Notes: a model not told the origin generated them from the letters alone. A stretch of DNA of 64,000 nucleotides from an uncultured Pseudomonadales bacterium (GCA_947494095.1 CANLTI010000010.1:22466-86465); one strand, 5' to 3'; counted from the first letter of the stretch, positions 18,999-27,894 are shown. Numbers and translations: made by a program.

Positions 18999-20090
18999 TT
19001 AGCGATAACCCGCACGGTCCATCAGCTTAACGGCGGCTGTTTGCAAGCGGCCCGCAGAGCTCATATTCACTTGGTCCGCTTTAAACTCGCCCCACGATAA
19101 AACCTGCGCGCTAGGCTTAACGCCAACATGCACGGGGTACTCTTGGTTAAGCTCGGCAAAGGTGTACTGCGCCTCGGGGCTGCTTAACCACTCTAGCAAT
19201 TTTTGCGCGCCTTCTGGATTTTTAGCATGCTGAGTAATGCCGGCACCCGATATATTCACGTGTACACCACGGTCGTTTTGATTAGGCCAAAAAAGTGCGA
19301 GCTTAACGTCGGGCTTGTCCTGTTGCATACGGCCAAAGTAGTAAGTATTGACTATGCCTACATCACAGCGGCCAGCAGCAATATCTTCCATTAAGGATGT
19401 ATCGTTGGAGTAAGGCTCTGTTGCTAAATTAGCCACCCAACCCTTAATAATCTCCTCAGTTTTGGCTTCACCTTGCGTGGCAATCAGCGTTGCTACGAGC
19501 GATTGGTTATAGACCTTTTTAGAGGTGCGCAAGCATAAACGTCCCTTCCACTGGCTATCAGCCAGCGCCTCATACGTGCTTAATTCGCTGGGCTTAACGC
19601 GATCGGTGGCATAAATAATAGTGCGCGCGCGCTGCGAAAGGCCAAACCATAAGTTGTTTTCATCTTGTAAATTTGCCGGTACGTTAGCCTCTAAAATGGG
19701 TGACTCTACAGCACGTAAAACACCCTGCTCAGCCGCTTGCCACAAATTGCCAGCATCAACTGTAAATAGTATATCGGCCTGTGTTGATGCGCCCTCGCTT
19801 TGCAAGCGCGAAATTAAAGGCCCAGCCTTATCGGTAATGTAACGCACCTGTACACCGGTTTTTTGCGTATAGGCATCAAACATGGGTTTAATTAAGTGCT
19901 CTTTGCGCTCGGAGTACACTGTGATAACACCGCCAGCCTCTTGCTTAGGCACTGCCGCCACATCACTCGATGTCGCCTCTTTACCACAGGCCGCTGTCAA
20001 CAATGCGCCAACCACCAAACCAAGCTTTAAAAATGTGCCCGCCTTAAGCGGAGCGTTCAAAAACGATGAAACCGTGTAATGCTGCGTCAT
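18999..20090 (-). CDS. Fe(3+) ABC transporter substrate-binding lipoprotein
   Basis: Periplasmic ferric-binding protein of the FbpA/SfuA type. From the ATG at 20090 it has 363 residues with a lipoprotein signal ending LLTAAC, so it is probably membrane-anchored. Seen: VITVYSERKEHL at the N-terminus, ITDKAGPLISRLQSEG, and the paired tyrosines NTYYFGRM that bind iron. The chosen start follows GGGCTTTTAC; upstream in-frame Mets at up to 20156 cross the Fur-like site and are less likely. The permease at 15860-17485 is its presumed partner. Confidence 0.92.
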   Translation of the reverse strand: MTQHYTVSSFLNAPLKAGTFLKLGLVVGALLTAACGKEATSSDVAAVPKQEAGGVITVYSERKEHLIKPMFDAYTQKTGVQVRYITDKAGPLISRLQSEGASTQADILFTVDAGNLWQAAEQGVLRAVESPILEANVPANLQDENNLWFGLSQRARTIIYATDRVKPSELSTYEALADSQWKGRLCLRTSKKVYNQSLVATLIATQGEAKTEEIIKGWVANLATEPYSNDTSLMEDIAAGRCDVGIVNTYYFGRMQQDKPDVKLALFWPNQNDRGVHVNISGAGITQHAKNPEGAQKLLEWLSSPEAQYTFAELNQEYPVHVGVKPSAQVLSWGEFKADQVNMSSAGRLQTAAVKLMDRAGYR

Positions 20091-20124
20091 GTAAAAGCCC
20101 TTATATTTGACCATAAAACAAACG

Positions 20125-20147
20125 CAAATAATAAGCATTCTTATTTG
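20125..20147 (-). promoter_or_regulatory. Putative Fur box
   Basis: A 23-bp near-palindrome, CAAATAATAAG - CATTC - TTATTTG, lies about 35 bp upstream of the Fe-binding protein start. It resembles the AT-rich Fur operator, which fits an iron-uptake gene. Predicted by eye only. Confidence 0.55.
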
Positions 20148-20320
20148 ATAATACAATGATGAAGATCAATAATAGGGCAACCTGTCATTAATCAGCCAAA
20201 ATAACAATAAAACAAAACGCATAAAGCCCGTAATTTGGGCACAAAAATGAAGACTTAACGTGCCTCAATACCTTAGGCGCATTACCATGGCTCCCCTATT
20301 TTTTAATACAGAACATTATT

Positions 20321-21463
20321 GTGAGCAGCTCAAATACTACAATCCATCACAGCCAAGCCAAAAGCTTTGTTAAGCGTGTATTAGCGTGGTACGCATTACA
20401 TGGGCGCAAACACTTACCTTGGCAGCAAAATATTACCCCTTACCGCGTATGGCTGAGCGAAATTATGCTGCAGCAAACGCAGGTCGACACCGTTATTCCG
20501 TATTTTGAGCGCTTTATTAACCACTACCCTACGGTACAAGCGCTGGCCAAAGCCCCCCAAGATCACGTTTTGCATTTATGGACAGGGCTAGGTTACTACG
20601 CACGTGCGCGCAATTTGCACAAAGCCGCACAAGTAGTCACCGAGCAGCTAAATGGGCAGTTCCCTGATACCGTAGAAGCACTGAGCGAGCTACCAGGCAT
20701 TGGCCGCTCAACCGCAGGCGCCATTGTGAGCCTAGCGCACCAACAACCTGCCGCTATTTTAGATGGCAATGTAAAGCGCGTATTAGCGCGGCATTACGCC
20801 GTTGAAGGCTGGCCCGGTCAAAGTGCTACCGCCAACGCATTATGGCAAGTGGCCGAGGCACTTAACCCCAAGCAACCCATCAACGACACTAACGGCAAAG
20901 CCCAAAACTACAGCCGTGCCTACACTCAAGTCATGATGGACCTTGGCGCTACCGTGTGTACCCGCAGCAAACCCAAATGCACCGAATGCCCACTCGCCTC
21001 AAGCTGCCAAGCCTATGCTGCAGGCTCATGGGCTAACTACCCCGGCAAAAAACCCAAAAAAGCGATCCCCGTCAAACAAACCTTTATGCTATTGCTACAA
21101 AAAGACGGCCAAACCCTTTTAGAGGAACGCCCAGCCAGTGGTATTTGGGGCGGACTATGGAGCCTGCCAGAGTTTGCCGAGCTCAGCACCCTACCGAGCT
21201 TACTCAAACAGCGCTGGCCGCACCTTAAAACACACGACAAAGCCCAACAGCACCCCACCGTGCGCCATACCTTTAGCCATTACCATCTCGATATTACACC
21301 TATCACTCAAGCTGTCACCGCCCAAGCCGTTGCGCAACCCAAAGCCCGCTACTCAGCAGGCGACACAACCGCACAACAAGCCGAGCAATGGTACAACCCA
21401 AACCAACCCGCCAGTATTGGCCTTGCCGCACCGGTTAAAAAGCTGCTGGGCAAGTTACAATAG
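20321..21463 (+). CDS. mutY: A/G-specific adenine glycosylase
   Basis: Removes adenine mispaired with 8-oxoguanine or guanine. The 380 residues start at GTG and show [11 protein letters not shown] with the catalytic Glu, the helix-hairpin-helix [12 protein letters not shown], catalytic Asp in [12 protein letters not shown], the [4Fe-4S] cysteines in [18 protein letters not shown], and a C-terminal Nudix-like domain ([24 protein letters not shown]). It precedes yggX, the usual mutY-yggX pair. Confidence 0.96.
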   Translation: MSSSNTTIHHSQAKSFVKRVLAWYALHGRKHLPWQQNITPYRVWLSEIMLQQTQVDTVIPYFERFINHYPTVQALAKAPQDHVLHLWTGLGYYARARNLHKAAQVVTEQLNGQFPDTVEALSELPGIGRSTAGAIVSLAHQQPAAILDGNVKRVLARHYAVEGWPGQSATANALWQVAEALNPKQPINDTNGKAQNYSRAYTQVMMDLGATVCTRSKPKCTECPLASSCQAYAAGSWANYPGKKPKKAIPVKQTFMLLLQKDGQTLLEERPASGIWGGLWSLPEFAELSTLPSLLKQRWPHLKTHDKAQQHPTVRHTFSHYHLDITPITQAVTAQAVAQPKARYSAGDTTAQQAEQWYNPNQPASIGLAAPVKKLLGKLQ

Positions 21464-21494
21464 CGTTATTCACCTGTTACTAAGCGAGCACACC

Positions 21495-21806
21495 ATGACC
21501 CGTACTGTTTTTTGTCAAAAGTACCAACAAGACCTCCCGGCACTCGATATAGCCCCTTTACCGGGCGCAAAAGGCGAGCATATTCTTAACCATATTTCAG
21601 CCAAAGCTTGGCAAGAGTGGCTAGCCCACCAAACCCGCCTTATCAACGAAAAACACTTAAGTCTATTTGACCCAAGCAGCCGCAAGTATTTAAGCGCCCA
21701 AATGGAAAACTTCTTTAACGGCGGGGAGTTAGATGCCATCGAAGGCTACGTGCCCGAAACACCAGCACCTGAAGCTCAAAAAAACAGCGATAAGACAGAA
21801 AAGTAA
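21495..21806 (+). CDS. yggX: Probable Fe(2+)-trafficking protein
   Basis: Small cytoplasmic protein (103 residues) linked to iron handling and oxidative protection of Fe-S clusters. It starts MTRTVFCQKYQQDLPALD with the conserved Cys and contains AWQEWLAHQTRLINEKHLSLFD and MENFFNG, diagnostic for the family. The acidic C-terminal tail (about 15 residues) exceeds the usual 90-residue length. The true start is the ATG at 21495, 31 bp after mutY. Confidence 0.95.
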   Translation: MTRTVFCQKYQQDLPALDIAPLPGAKGEHILNHISAKAWQEWLAHQTRLINEKHLSLFDPSSRKYLSAQMENFFNGGELDAIEGYVPETPAPEAQKNSDKTEK

Positions 21807-21825
21807 AAAAACCTCAAAAAGACGC

Positions 21826-21854
21826 TTGACTCAACACCGCTTTAACGGTTTAAT
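21826..21854 (+). promoter_or_regulatory. Promoter of tRNA-Phe
   Basis: TTGACT at 21826-21831 and TTTAAT at 21849-21854 with exactly 17 bp between them, followed by a GC-rich discriminator (GCGC), 28 bp upstream of the mature tRNA. The layout fits a stable-RNA sigma-70 promoter. Confidence 0.75.
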
Positions 21855-21882
21855 GCGCACCTCTTTCGGGGCAACCTGAAAA

Positions 21883-21958
21883 GCCCGGTTAGCTCAGTCG
21901 GTAGAGCAGGGGATTGAAAATCCCCGTGTCCGTGGTTCGATTCCGCGACCGGGCACCA
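21883..21958 (+). tRNA. tRNA-Phe (GAA)
   Basis: A 76-base cloverleaf beginning GCCCGGTT and ending GACCGGGCACCA. The anticodon stem-loop GGGGA-TTGAAAA-TCCCC has anticodon GAA, the T-loop is GGTTCGATTCC, and the CCA end is encoded. Its 3' part is also the attL core, so prophage integration leaves the tRNA whole. Confidence 0.97.
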
Positions 21959-21961
21959 TAT
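21911..21961 (+). other. attL core of the prophage
   Basis: Fifty-one bases covering the 3' half of tRNA-Phe from the anticodon stem to just past CCA. They are repeated without mismatch at 58455-58505. The integrase gene follows directly and reads toward it. Confidence 0.95.
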
Positions 21962-21964
21962 CTT

Positions 21965-22014
21965 AAACCCTCGTATCATAAGGCTTATAGCCAGATTGAT
22001 ACGGGGGTTTTTTA
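21965..22014. terminator. Hairpin terminator between attL and integrase gene
   Basis: AAACCCTCGTATCA pairs with TGATACGGGGGTTT (13 of 14 positions) around an 18-base loop, and T-rich sequence follows. It could end tRNA transcription and, on the other strand, integrase transcription. Confidence 0.7.
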
Positions 22015-22041
22015 TTGCCTGAAATTTAATATATAGCTATA

Positions 22042-22063
22042 GGTGTCAACGAGGTGTCAACGC
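22042..22063 (+). promoter_or_regulatory. Predicted integrase arm-binding sites, left
   Basis: Two direct copies of GGTGTCAACG separated by one base lie 80 bp from the attL core. The same 22-bp arrangement with one change is found at 58345-58366 near attR. Paired arm sites like these are known for P2/HP1 integrases. Confidence 0.7.
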
Positions 22064-22076
22064 AATTCTGGCAGTA

Positions 22077-23105
22077 CTATTCTGGCGAGTAACTCAAAGG
22101 GTTCTTTTTCACAGCCTCCAATAAATGGTTCGGCGCTAAGTGTGCATACTCCATCGTCATTTGAATTGTCTCGTGCCCCAGTATTTTATTGAGCACCAAG
22201 AAGTCACCACCATTCATCATAAAGTGACTAGCAAAGGTATGCCTAAGCACATGCGTGCATTGGCCGCGAGGCAGCTCTATACCACTTTTATCTAGTGCAG
22301 TCTTAAAGGCGCTAAAACAAGGAGCAAATAACGCTCCCCGCCTTGCTTTCCCCTCCATAACCTCATTTCGTAACGCTTCACTAATAGGGATCGATCGGTT
22401 GCGACCATTCTTACTATCAATGATGTCTATTTTACCGTTTCGCACATGCTCAGCACTCAAGCCATTAGCCTCCCCAAAGCGGCAACCCGTAGATAAGCAA
22501 AGCTTAATAACCACGGTCAAATCAAGGTTCGCACTATCGCTAGCGGCTGCCAATAACAAGCCTATCTCCTCAGTAGTCAAATATCTAAGCTGCTTTTTCA
22601 CCACCTTCAGCTTTTTAATATTGTCAAACGGCTTTGCTAAACTCCACTGATCAACCCGCGCCAATTCATTAAAAATGCCCTTTAAGTAGGTCAACTCATG
22701 ATTCATATGATTTTCAGTAATGCCAGCCTCTATACGCTCCTGGCGATAATCTAAAAAAAGCACCGGTGAGCACTTAGCAGCAATAGGGTCGCCCATCGCC
22801 AAAATCATATTTTTGGTAATTTTCAGGCGCTTAGCCCCACTCGCCAGCGTGTGCCCGTGGTACTGAAACCACAAATCAGCCAGCTCACTCAACCGGCGCT
22901 TATCATTCGGCTTACTAAAACCCTCATCATCCTTGAGCCGCGCCTGAAACCCCCTTTTAGCCTGTCGAGCATCCGCCAGCGTCTTCAACACCTTTCGTTT
23001 ACGCTTACTACCTCGCCCATCCAAAACCATATCAAATAGCCAACGGCCATCCTCAAGCTTCCAAATACCAGGCTCTATGTGCTTTTCTTTTTTAGCTATT
23101 GCCAT
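22077..23105 (-). CDS. int: Tyrosine recombinase integrase (P2/HP1 type)
   Basis: Catalyses integration and excision at the tRNA-Phe site. The 342 residues hold an N-terminal arm-binding domain (about 1-65), a core-binding helical domain (about 70-165) and a catalytic domain with Arg209 (STGCRFGEA), Lys232 (SKNGRNR), His285 and Arg288 (HVLRHTFASH), His311 (LGHETIQMT) and Tyr320 (MEYAHL). All catalytic residues are present. It sits beside attL and reads toward it. Confidence 0.96.
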   Translation of the reverse strand: MAIAKKEKHIEPGIWKLEDGRWLFDMVLDGRGSKRKRKVLKTLADARQAKRGFQARLKDDEGFSKPNDKRRLSELADLWFQYHGHTLASGAKRLKITKNMILAMGDPIAAKCSPVLFLDYRQERIEAGITENHMNHELTYLKGIFNELARVDQWSLAKPFDNIKKLKVVKKQLRYLTTEEIGLLLAAASDSANLDLTVVIKLCLSTGCRFGEANGLSAEHVRNGKIDIIDSKNGRNRSIPISEALRNEVMEGKARRGALFAPCFSAFKTALDKSGIELPRGQCTHVLRHTFASHFMMNGGDFLVLNKILGHETIQMTMEYAHLAPNHLLEAVKKNPLSYSPE

Positions 23106-23124
23106 AACACCTAACCACGCACGT

Positions 23125-23439
23125 TTATATTTTTAATACCCCTTCAGGCAATGCTTCTAGCTTTTTATTTGACTCAATCGCAGCAACCAATAAGCGCTCT
23201 AGCGGCTCATCACTCACGCGTAACGCCTCTAAGTCGAGCTCCCCGCCATAAGTAAAAAAATGCACTAACCCTTTGAACTGACGACACAACGGCTCGAACT
23301 CCAACTCGCTGACGCGTGCCTTTCTTTGCTCAATATTCTTATATCGAATGAAATCAATACCTAATAAATCTGCCATTTCTGGCTGGCTGTAATTAATGGC
23401 CAACCTGAACCACTTAATCCTATCTGACGCGCTCTGCAT
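23125..23439 (-). CDS. Small helix-turn-helix phage repressor (C-type)
   Basis: A 104-residue protein with an N-terminal helix-turn-helix (about residues 8-40: RIKWFRLAINYSQPEMADLL then IDFIRYKNIEQ). Size and place between int and cox match P2 gpC, the lysogenic repressor. It lies 19 bp from the int start on the same strand and diverges from the early operon. A TTATTACCCCT site lies 19 bp upstream of its start and is shared with two other regulatory points of the prophage. Confidence 0.7.
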   Translation of the reverse strand: MQSASDRIKWFRLAINYSQPEMADLLGIDFIRYKNIEQRKARVSELEFEPLCRQFKGLVHFFTYGGELDLEALRVSDEPLERLLVAAIESNKKLEALPEGVLKI

Positions 23440-23457
23440 TAAAACTCCAAAGAATAA

Positions 23458-23594
23458 TTATTACCCCTAAAGGATATTAATTAGATCATAAAGGCGCATA
23501 AAAAGCACCCATTGCGTAAATAAGAGTTGACAGGCGGTAAATAAAGACCTTAAATAACCCGAACAAGATAACTATTACCCGATAGGAAATAATA
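23458..23594. promoter_or_regulatory. Early switch region between repressor and cox
   Basis: A 155-bp divergent intergenic region. TTATTACCCCT at 23458-23468 lies near the repressor start and a weaker CTATTACCCG lies at about 23572 before cox. A rightward promoter TTGACA (23527-23532), 17 bp, TTAAAT (23550-23555) should drive cox and the replication genes. Repressor and Cox would compete here, as in P2. Confidence 0.65.
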
Positions 23595-23843
23595 ATGACC
23601 TTACATACAGAACCTAAAAAAGCAGCAGACACATTAGATACCCATTTCGAGACAGGCCTCTTTGTCGGCCCGCCGCTCACAATCGAGATGTACGCAAAAA
23701 TACAAGGCGTTTCAACACGCACAATTACAGAGCAAATACATAAAGGTTACTTACCCACTATCAAAATCGGCAAGCGCCGGCTAATCAACACCTACAAACT
23801 CGCTAGCGATTGCTTAAAACCAGAAATTAGCAGCAACGACTAG
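23595..23843 (+). CDS. Cox/excisionase-like DNA-binding protein
   Basis: An 82-residue protein with an AlpA/Cox-like winged helix-turn-helix: PLTIEMYAKIQGVSTRTITE followed by KGYLPTIKIGKRRLIN. In P2-type phages Cox represses the repressor promoter and directs excision. It starts at ATG 23595 with AGGAAAT upstream and is the first gene of the rightward early operon, 9 bp before the replication gene. Confidence 0.75.
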   Translation: MTLHTEPKKAADTLDTHFETGLFVGPPLTIEMYAKIQGVSTRTITEQIHKGYLPTIKIGKRRLINTYKLASDCLKPEISSND

Positions 23844-23851
23844 GAGCACCC

Positions 23852-26521
23852 ATGCGTATCCCCGAGCACGAAATACACGACAAGCTCTTAAACGATCCGC
23901 TCTTAAAGCTAATTGATAAGGGCAAAATACTGCGCGATGGCACATGCCCCGAATGCAGTAAAAAAACCGTATGGATCGGTAAAAGTACACCTTGGATGCT
24001 GCGCTGTGACCGTGAGGCCAAATGCGGTTACACCGAAACCATCAAAGAGCGCTACCCCGAGCTATTTAGCAACTGGCAAGAACGCTACCCCACAACCCCA
24101 ACCAACCCTCATGCCACAGCCCAAGCGTACATGATGTTTAAGCGCGGGCTAGATAAGCCAGGCGTCAGCGGCTTATACACCCAAGGCAGCCACCGGCTAA
24201 AAAATGGCGAGTATGCACCCACCGTCAAATTCGACTTATGCCCTGGCATAACATGGGAGCGTTTAATAGAAGACGCCCACATAGCCATAGACGGCAGCGG
24301 CAAAACTCGCATTAAAAAGCAAAACAAAAACGCGACATATAAAGGCCAATTCTGGGAGCCGAGTTTTCAGCGAATAGAAGACGGCGACGAAGTGCATATT
24401 GTAGAAAGTCTATTTTGTACGCTCGCATTAATAGCGCTGGGTAAAAAAGCGGTTAACGCCATTAGCTCAAACAATATACCCACGGCATTATTGGATGCGT
24501 ACAAAGGCAAAAACATCACGTGGATTATTGCCTACGATAACGACCAAGCCGGTTTTAAACGCATTAAAGCGTGCGTTGATGCGTTTACTGCAGCTGGCGA
24601 AAAAACACAAGTGCAGCTCACAGAAGAAGGCGAAGATTGGAGCGATGCTTATTTAGCCGATAAAGTTAATGATAACTATTTTATTCAATGTGTATGGCGC
24701 GGTCGTATTTTTATGGCCCCCACAGCGGTTAAACGCGCCTACGCTATTTTTGGCCAAAAGCCTTTTATTCGCCAAGTCTTCGAATTTAATGGCCGCGTGT
24801 ACAGCGCCGCATTTAATAGCGAAGCCTTTAGCAAAAGCATGGAAGGCGAGCCCTTTGATTACGGTAAATGCACAGAGGAATTTAGCCGCGCAACCACCAT
24901 TGCATGCCTATCCAATTGCACCATAGATTTTTGTTATGTCGAAAAAGACATCTTCACAGAAGAGCGCCTTTATGCATTCAAAGTTAAAAAGAAAGACGAA
25001 AAACGCCCTACTATTTGCCGCCTAACTAGCAGCGCCATTAATGATGCTAAAGCGCTATCTACCGCCGTACTCGCCACCACCAATGGCGCCAGCATAGACT
25101 TAGCCGCCAGCGATTTAAAAATACTGCATCGGCGCTGGTTAGATGGCAAAACAACCATGATCGAAGCCCTACAATTTATTGGTTTTGATGAGCAATCACG
25201 CACCTATATATTCCCAAGTTTCGGTTACAAAAATGGTCGTAAATACTCGCAAGAGCAAGACGGCTATATAAAGCTAGGCAGCCAAGCCTTACGCTCCAAT
25301 TTACGCGGTATTGATATTTGTAATAACGATGACTATTGCGGTGCCAGCTGGTTTAACGATTTTATTAAAGTATTTCATTTTAACGGTGTAGCGGCACTGG
25401 CCTTTTTTACTGCCAGCTTGTTTGCACGGCAAATAAAAGAGGCCCAACAAAGCTTTACCTTTTTTGAGTTAACCGGCGAGCCAGGCGCAGGTAAATCAAC
25501 ACTGTTACGTTTTTTATGGAAGTTGCTAGGCCGCGATAATACCGAAGGTGTCGATATGCTCAGCACTAGTGAGGCAGCCTATGGCCGGCACTTGGGTAAA
25601 TTATCAAACATGCCTTTTGTCATGATCGAGTCAGACCGTGACGGCGGCGAAGGGGGCGGCAATAAAGCGTTTAACTGGGATATGTTCAAAAAGATTTATG
25701 ACTTAGACGGGGTAATTGATGCCCGTGGCGTAAAGACCAATGATAACCAAACCAGTGAGCGGATTTTTCGCGGTACATTATTAATTAGCCAAAACGCACA
25801 AGTGCAAGCCAGCCCCGCCATGATGCAGCGCATCGTGCATATGCACTGCACCACCGCACACAAAAAAGCAGAAAACATCCCTCTGGCTAACAATTTAAAA
25901 ACCTTACCCGTAAAGCAGCTATCAGGCTTTTTACACAACGCCTTAAAAAATGAAAAACACTTTTTAGAATGCTTTTTTAATGCCTATACAAAACACAATA
26001 ACGCATTACAGCAAATAGGCACGCCCATAGAGCAACGAGTCATTGATTGTCACGCCCAGGTCATGGCAGCAGTAGAGGCACTCACAACATTAATTAACGG
26101 GTTTACATTATCGCGTGCTGCTACGGTCAATGCACATATAACTCAGTGCGCCATAAATCGCCAAACCCGCTTAAGCAAAGACCACCCCATACTGCAAGAG
26201 TTTTGGGACACCTATCATTATATAAATGATGACTACACGGTAATAAATGATGAGAGCGGCGAGCGATCGGTTAACCGTCAGCTACTTAATCACAGTAAAA
26301 AATCAGCCTACATCGCCATAAATCTAAATCAGTTTGTCGAGCTGTGCCGGCTAAAAGGCCAGCGCCTACCCGACCTACAAAAGCTAAAAGAACTCTTCCC
26401 CAGCAGTAAGCGCTACCCCTTTGAAGGCTCTAAAAGAGTGCGTTCACGATTAAAAAGTGATGCCTCTATACGTTGCTGGGTTTTTGCTAATCAACCCAAT
26501 GAAGGAGAAACCAATGCCTAA
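23852..26521 (+). CDS. P4-alpha-like replication protein: zinc finger, Toprim primase, helicase, C-terminal DNA-binding domain
   Basis: An 889-residue replication protein. Residues Cys32, Cys35, Cys52 and Cys58 form a primase zinc ribbon; a Toprim domain holds Glu185 (HIVESLF) and Asp229-x-Asp231 (IAYDNDQAG); a helicase ATPase has Walker A at 542-550 (GEPGAGKST) and a downstream TLLISQN sensor. The last about 110 residues (from HPILQEFWDTYHY) are a separate domain with LNHSKKSAYIAINLNQF, duplicated as its own gene directly downstream. The order resembles satellite phage P4 alpha, which primes, unwinds and binds origin iterons through its C-terminus. HP1-like phages usually carry a different replication gene. 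Confidence 0.88.
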   Translation: MRIPEHEIHDKLLNDPLLKLIDKGKILRDGTCPECSKKTVWIGKSTPWMLRCDREAKCGYTETIKERYPELFSNWQERYPTTPTNPHATAQAYMMFKRGLDKPGVSGLYTQGSHRLKNGEYAPTVKFDLCPGITWERLIEDAHIAIDGSGKTRIKKQNKNATYKGQFWEPSFQRIEDGDEVHIVESLFCTLALIALGKKAVNAISSNNIPTALLDAYKGKNITWIIAYDNDQAGFKRIKACVDAFTAAGEKTQVQLTEEGEDWSDAYLADKVNDNYFIQCVWRGRIFMAPTAVKRAYAIFGQKPFIRQVFEFNGRVYSAAFNSEAFSKSMEGEPFDYGKCTEEFSRATTIACLSNCTIDFCYVEKDIFTEERLYAFKVKKKDEKRPTICRLTSSAINDAKALSTAVLATTNGASIDLAASDLKILHRRWLDGKTTMIEALQFIGFDEQSRTYIFPSFGYKNGRKYSQEQDGYIKLGSQALRSNLRGIDICNNDDYCGASWFNDFIKVFHFNGVAALAFFTASLFARQIKEAQQSFTFFELTGEPGAGKSTLLRFLWKLLGRDNTEGVDMLSTSEAAYGRHLGKLSNMPFVMIESDRDGGEGGGNKAFNWDMFKKIYDLDGVIDARGVKTNDNQTSERIFRGTLLISQNAQVQASPAMMQRIVHMHCTTAHKKAENIPLANNLKTLPVKQLSGFLHNALKNEKHFLECFFNAYTKHNNALQQIGTPIEQRVIDCHAQVMAAVEALTTLINGFTLSRAATVNAHITQCAINRQTRLSKDHPILQEFWDTYHYINDDYTVINDESGERSVNRQLLNHSKKSAYIAINLNQFVELCRLKGQRLPDLQKLKELFPSSKRYPFEGSKRVRSRLKSDASIRCWVFANQPNEGETNA

Positions 26522-26948
26522 TCTCATATCCACACTGTCACTTATAGATTCACTCACAAACACCATCGAGCAACTCACTAAAGAGCGTGATCACCTTATC
26601 GAATACTACGCCATCGAGCGTAAACATCTACCACGCCAAAAGCCAGACCATCCATTGCTGCAGCAATTTTGGGATGTGTACCACGAGCTAAACGGCTCAC
26701 CTCAGAATCCACAATTAAATCACAGTAAAAAATTGAATTTGATTGCGATAAATCTTAATCAATTTGCAGAGCAATGCCAATTGAGCGGAAAGCTGGTTGT
26801 TGATAACGAAACACTTAAGGAGTTATTTCCTAACAGCAGGCGGCACGTTTTTGTTGGCGTTAAAAAAGTACGTTCACGAGTCAAGAGCGGCGCGATAGTG
26901 CGGTGCTGGATTTTCGCTAACACCGAGGCACACAAAGATGCTGAGTAG
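26514..26948 (+). CDS. Stand-alone copy of the replication protein C-terminal domain
   Basis: A 144-residue protein whose ATG (26514, after AAGGAG) overlaps the end of the replication gene by 8 bases. After a short helical lead, residues about 45-140 match the last domain of the 889-residue protein: HPLLQQFWDVYHEL, LNHSKKLNLIAINLNQFAEQ, LKELFPNSRR, VKKVRSRVKSGAIVRCWIFAN. It is thus a diverged tandem duplicate of that domain only. If the domain binds the iterons that follow, this protein may compete with or tune the initiator. Function is inferred. Confidence 0.8.
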   Translation: MPNLISTLSLIDSLTNTIEQLTKERDHLIEYYAIERKHLPRQKPDHPLLQQFWDVYHELNGSPQNPQLNHSKKLNLIAINLNQFAEQCQLSGKLVVDNETLKELFPNSRRHVFVGVKKVRSRVKSGAIVRCWIFANTEAHKDAE

Positions 26949-27035
26949 CCAAAACAACATACGGCCCATAACTCTACCTAAGGCCAACACTATAAGCCTT
27001 ACTATAAGCATGGATATTATCACTGAAAATAACGA

Positions 27036-27424
27036 AAAAGTGGGAGGGGGGTCAAAACAGCGGCATTTTTGGACACATTTTTTACATAAAGTATATATAT
27101 ACATATTAATCAATGACTTAGAGAGGTTTTACACTCTTTTTTATTGGACACATTACTGGATCATACTGACATGCACTGGACACATCGCAGAAGTGATTTT
27201 TTGTGTGTGTCCAAGCACTGGACACAAATTTAATAGTAGAAAATCGGCCTACACCCACCGTCATTACTGGTTTTTGTGTGTTTTAGGCAAAAACTCGCAT
27301 GCCACGTGTGTCCAAATGCTTGGACACATTATTTCGCTCTACAGCCCGCGCCACATCAGGGGTTTGATAAGAAAATACCGCTTGTGTCCGTTGTGCCCGC
27401 TGTTTTGACCCCCCTCCCACTTTT
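27036..27424. other. Probable replication origin: iterons inside a 28-bp perfect inverted repeat
   Basis: The region is bounded by a perfect 28-bp inverted repeat (27036-27063 and 27397-27424, containing GTGGGAGGGGGGTC / GACCCCCCTCCCAC). Inside are seven exact TGGACACA octamers in both orientations (27070, 27145, 27177, 27206, 27219, 27307, 27321) and one near copy at 27383. Two pairs form palindromes with 5- and 6-base spacers. An AT-rich stretch (27081-27111) could melt. There is no credible gene between 26949 and 27445. Confidence 0.7.
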
Positions 27425-27445
27425 ACACCTCCCCAAGGAGTCCTT

Positions 27446-27838
27446 ATGTCTACAGCAAATACGATAGGTCACTTTGCTTGTGCCGCTAATGTGGTAGGCG
27501 AAGTCATCAATTTAAACCAACCTAAGCCGCCCTTTATTACCCACCCAGACGACGAAAACAGCTTGCAGCACATGCGCAATTGCATGGCGTGGTGGTTAGC
27601 CAGCACCAAAACCCACGCGCAAACGCAAGAGTTTTTAGCGAGTCAACGCCCAGCCACACAACAAGCCTTACACGAGCCTATTTCTCAGTGTTACGCCTGG
27701 CTATGGCTAATCACCTTACCCGCGCCCGCTATTCACCAACGCTTACAAAAATTGCATGGCAGCGAGGTCGTTAAATTCAAACAATATTTAAATCACTATC
27801 GCGCACAAGCCAAAGAAGCCACAAAAAATAAACGCTAA
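27446..27838 (+). CDS. Hypothetical phage protein
   Basis: A 130-residue protein starting at ATG 27446 with AAGGAG 8 bases upstream. It is soluble, with a Trp-rich middle (MAWWLAST, CYAWLWLITLP) and a basic C-terminus (HYRAQAKEATKNKR). It is not recognised. It starts 22 bp after the right arm of the 28-bp inverted repeat, so its promoter must lie within the iteron region and it may be controlled by iteron binding. Confidence 0.65.
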   Translation: MSTANTIGHFACAANVVGEVINLNQPKPPFITHPDDENSLQHMRNCMAWWLASTKTHAQTQEFLASQRPATQQALHEPISQCYAWLWLITLPAPAIHQRLQKLHGSEVVKFKQYLNHYRAQAKEATKNKR

Positions 27839-27894
27839 CAACTCAATACAAACATCACGCTTACATTAACTGCCAATTAATAAAAGGATTAAAC

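Noticed and set aside
26938..27408. A 156-codon open frame across the iteron region
   Set aside because: It has no usable ribosome site, its composition follows the repeats, and it covers both palindromes and most of the inverted repeat; it is a by-product of the origin sequence.
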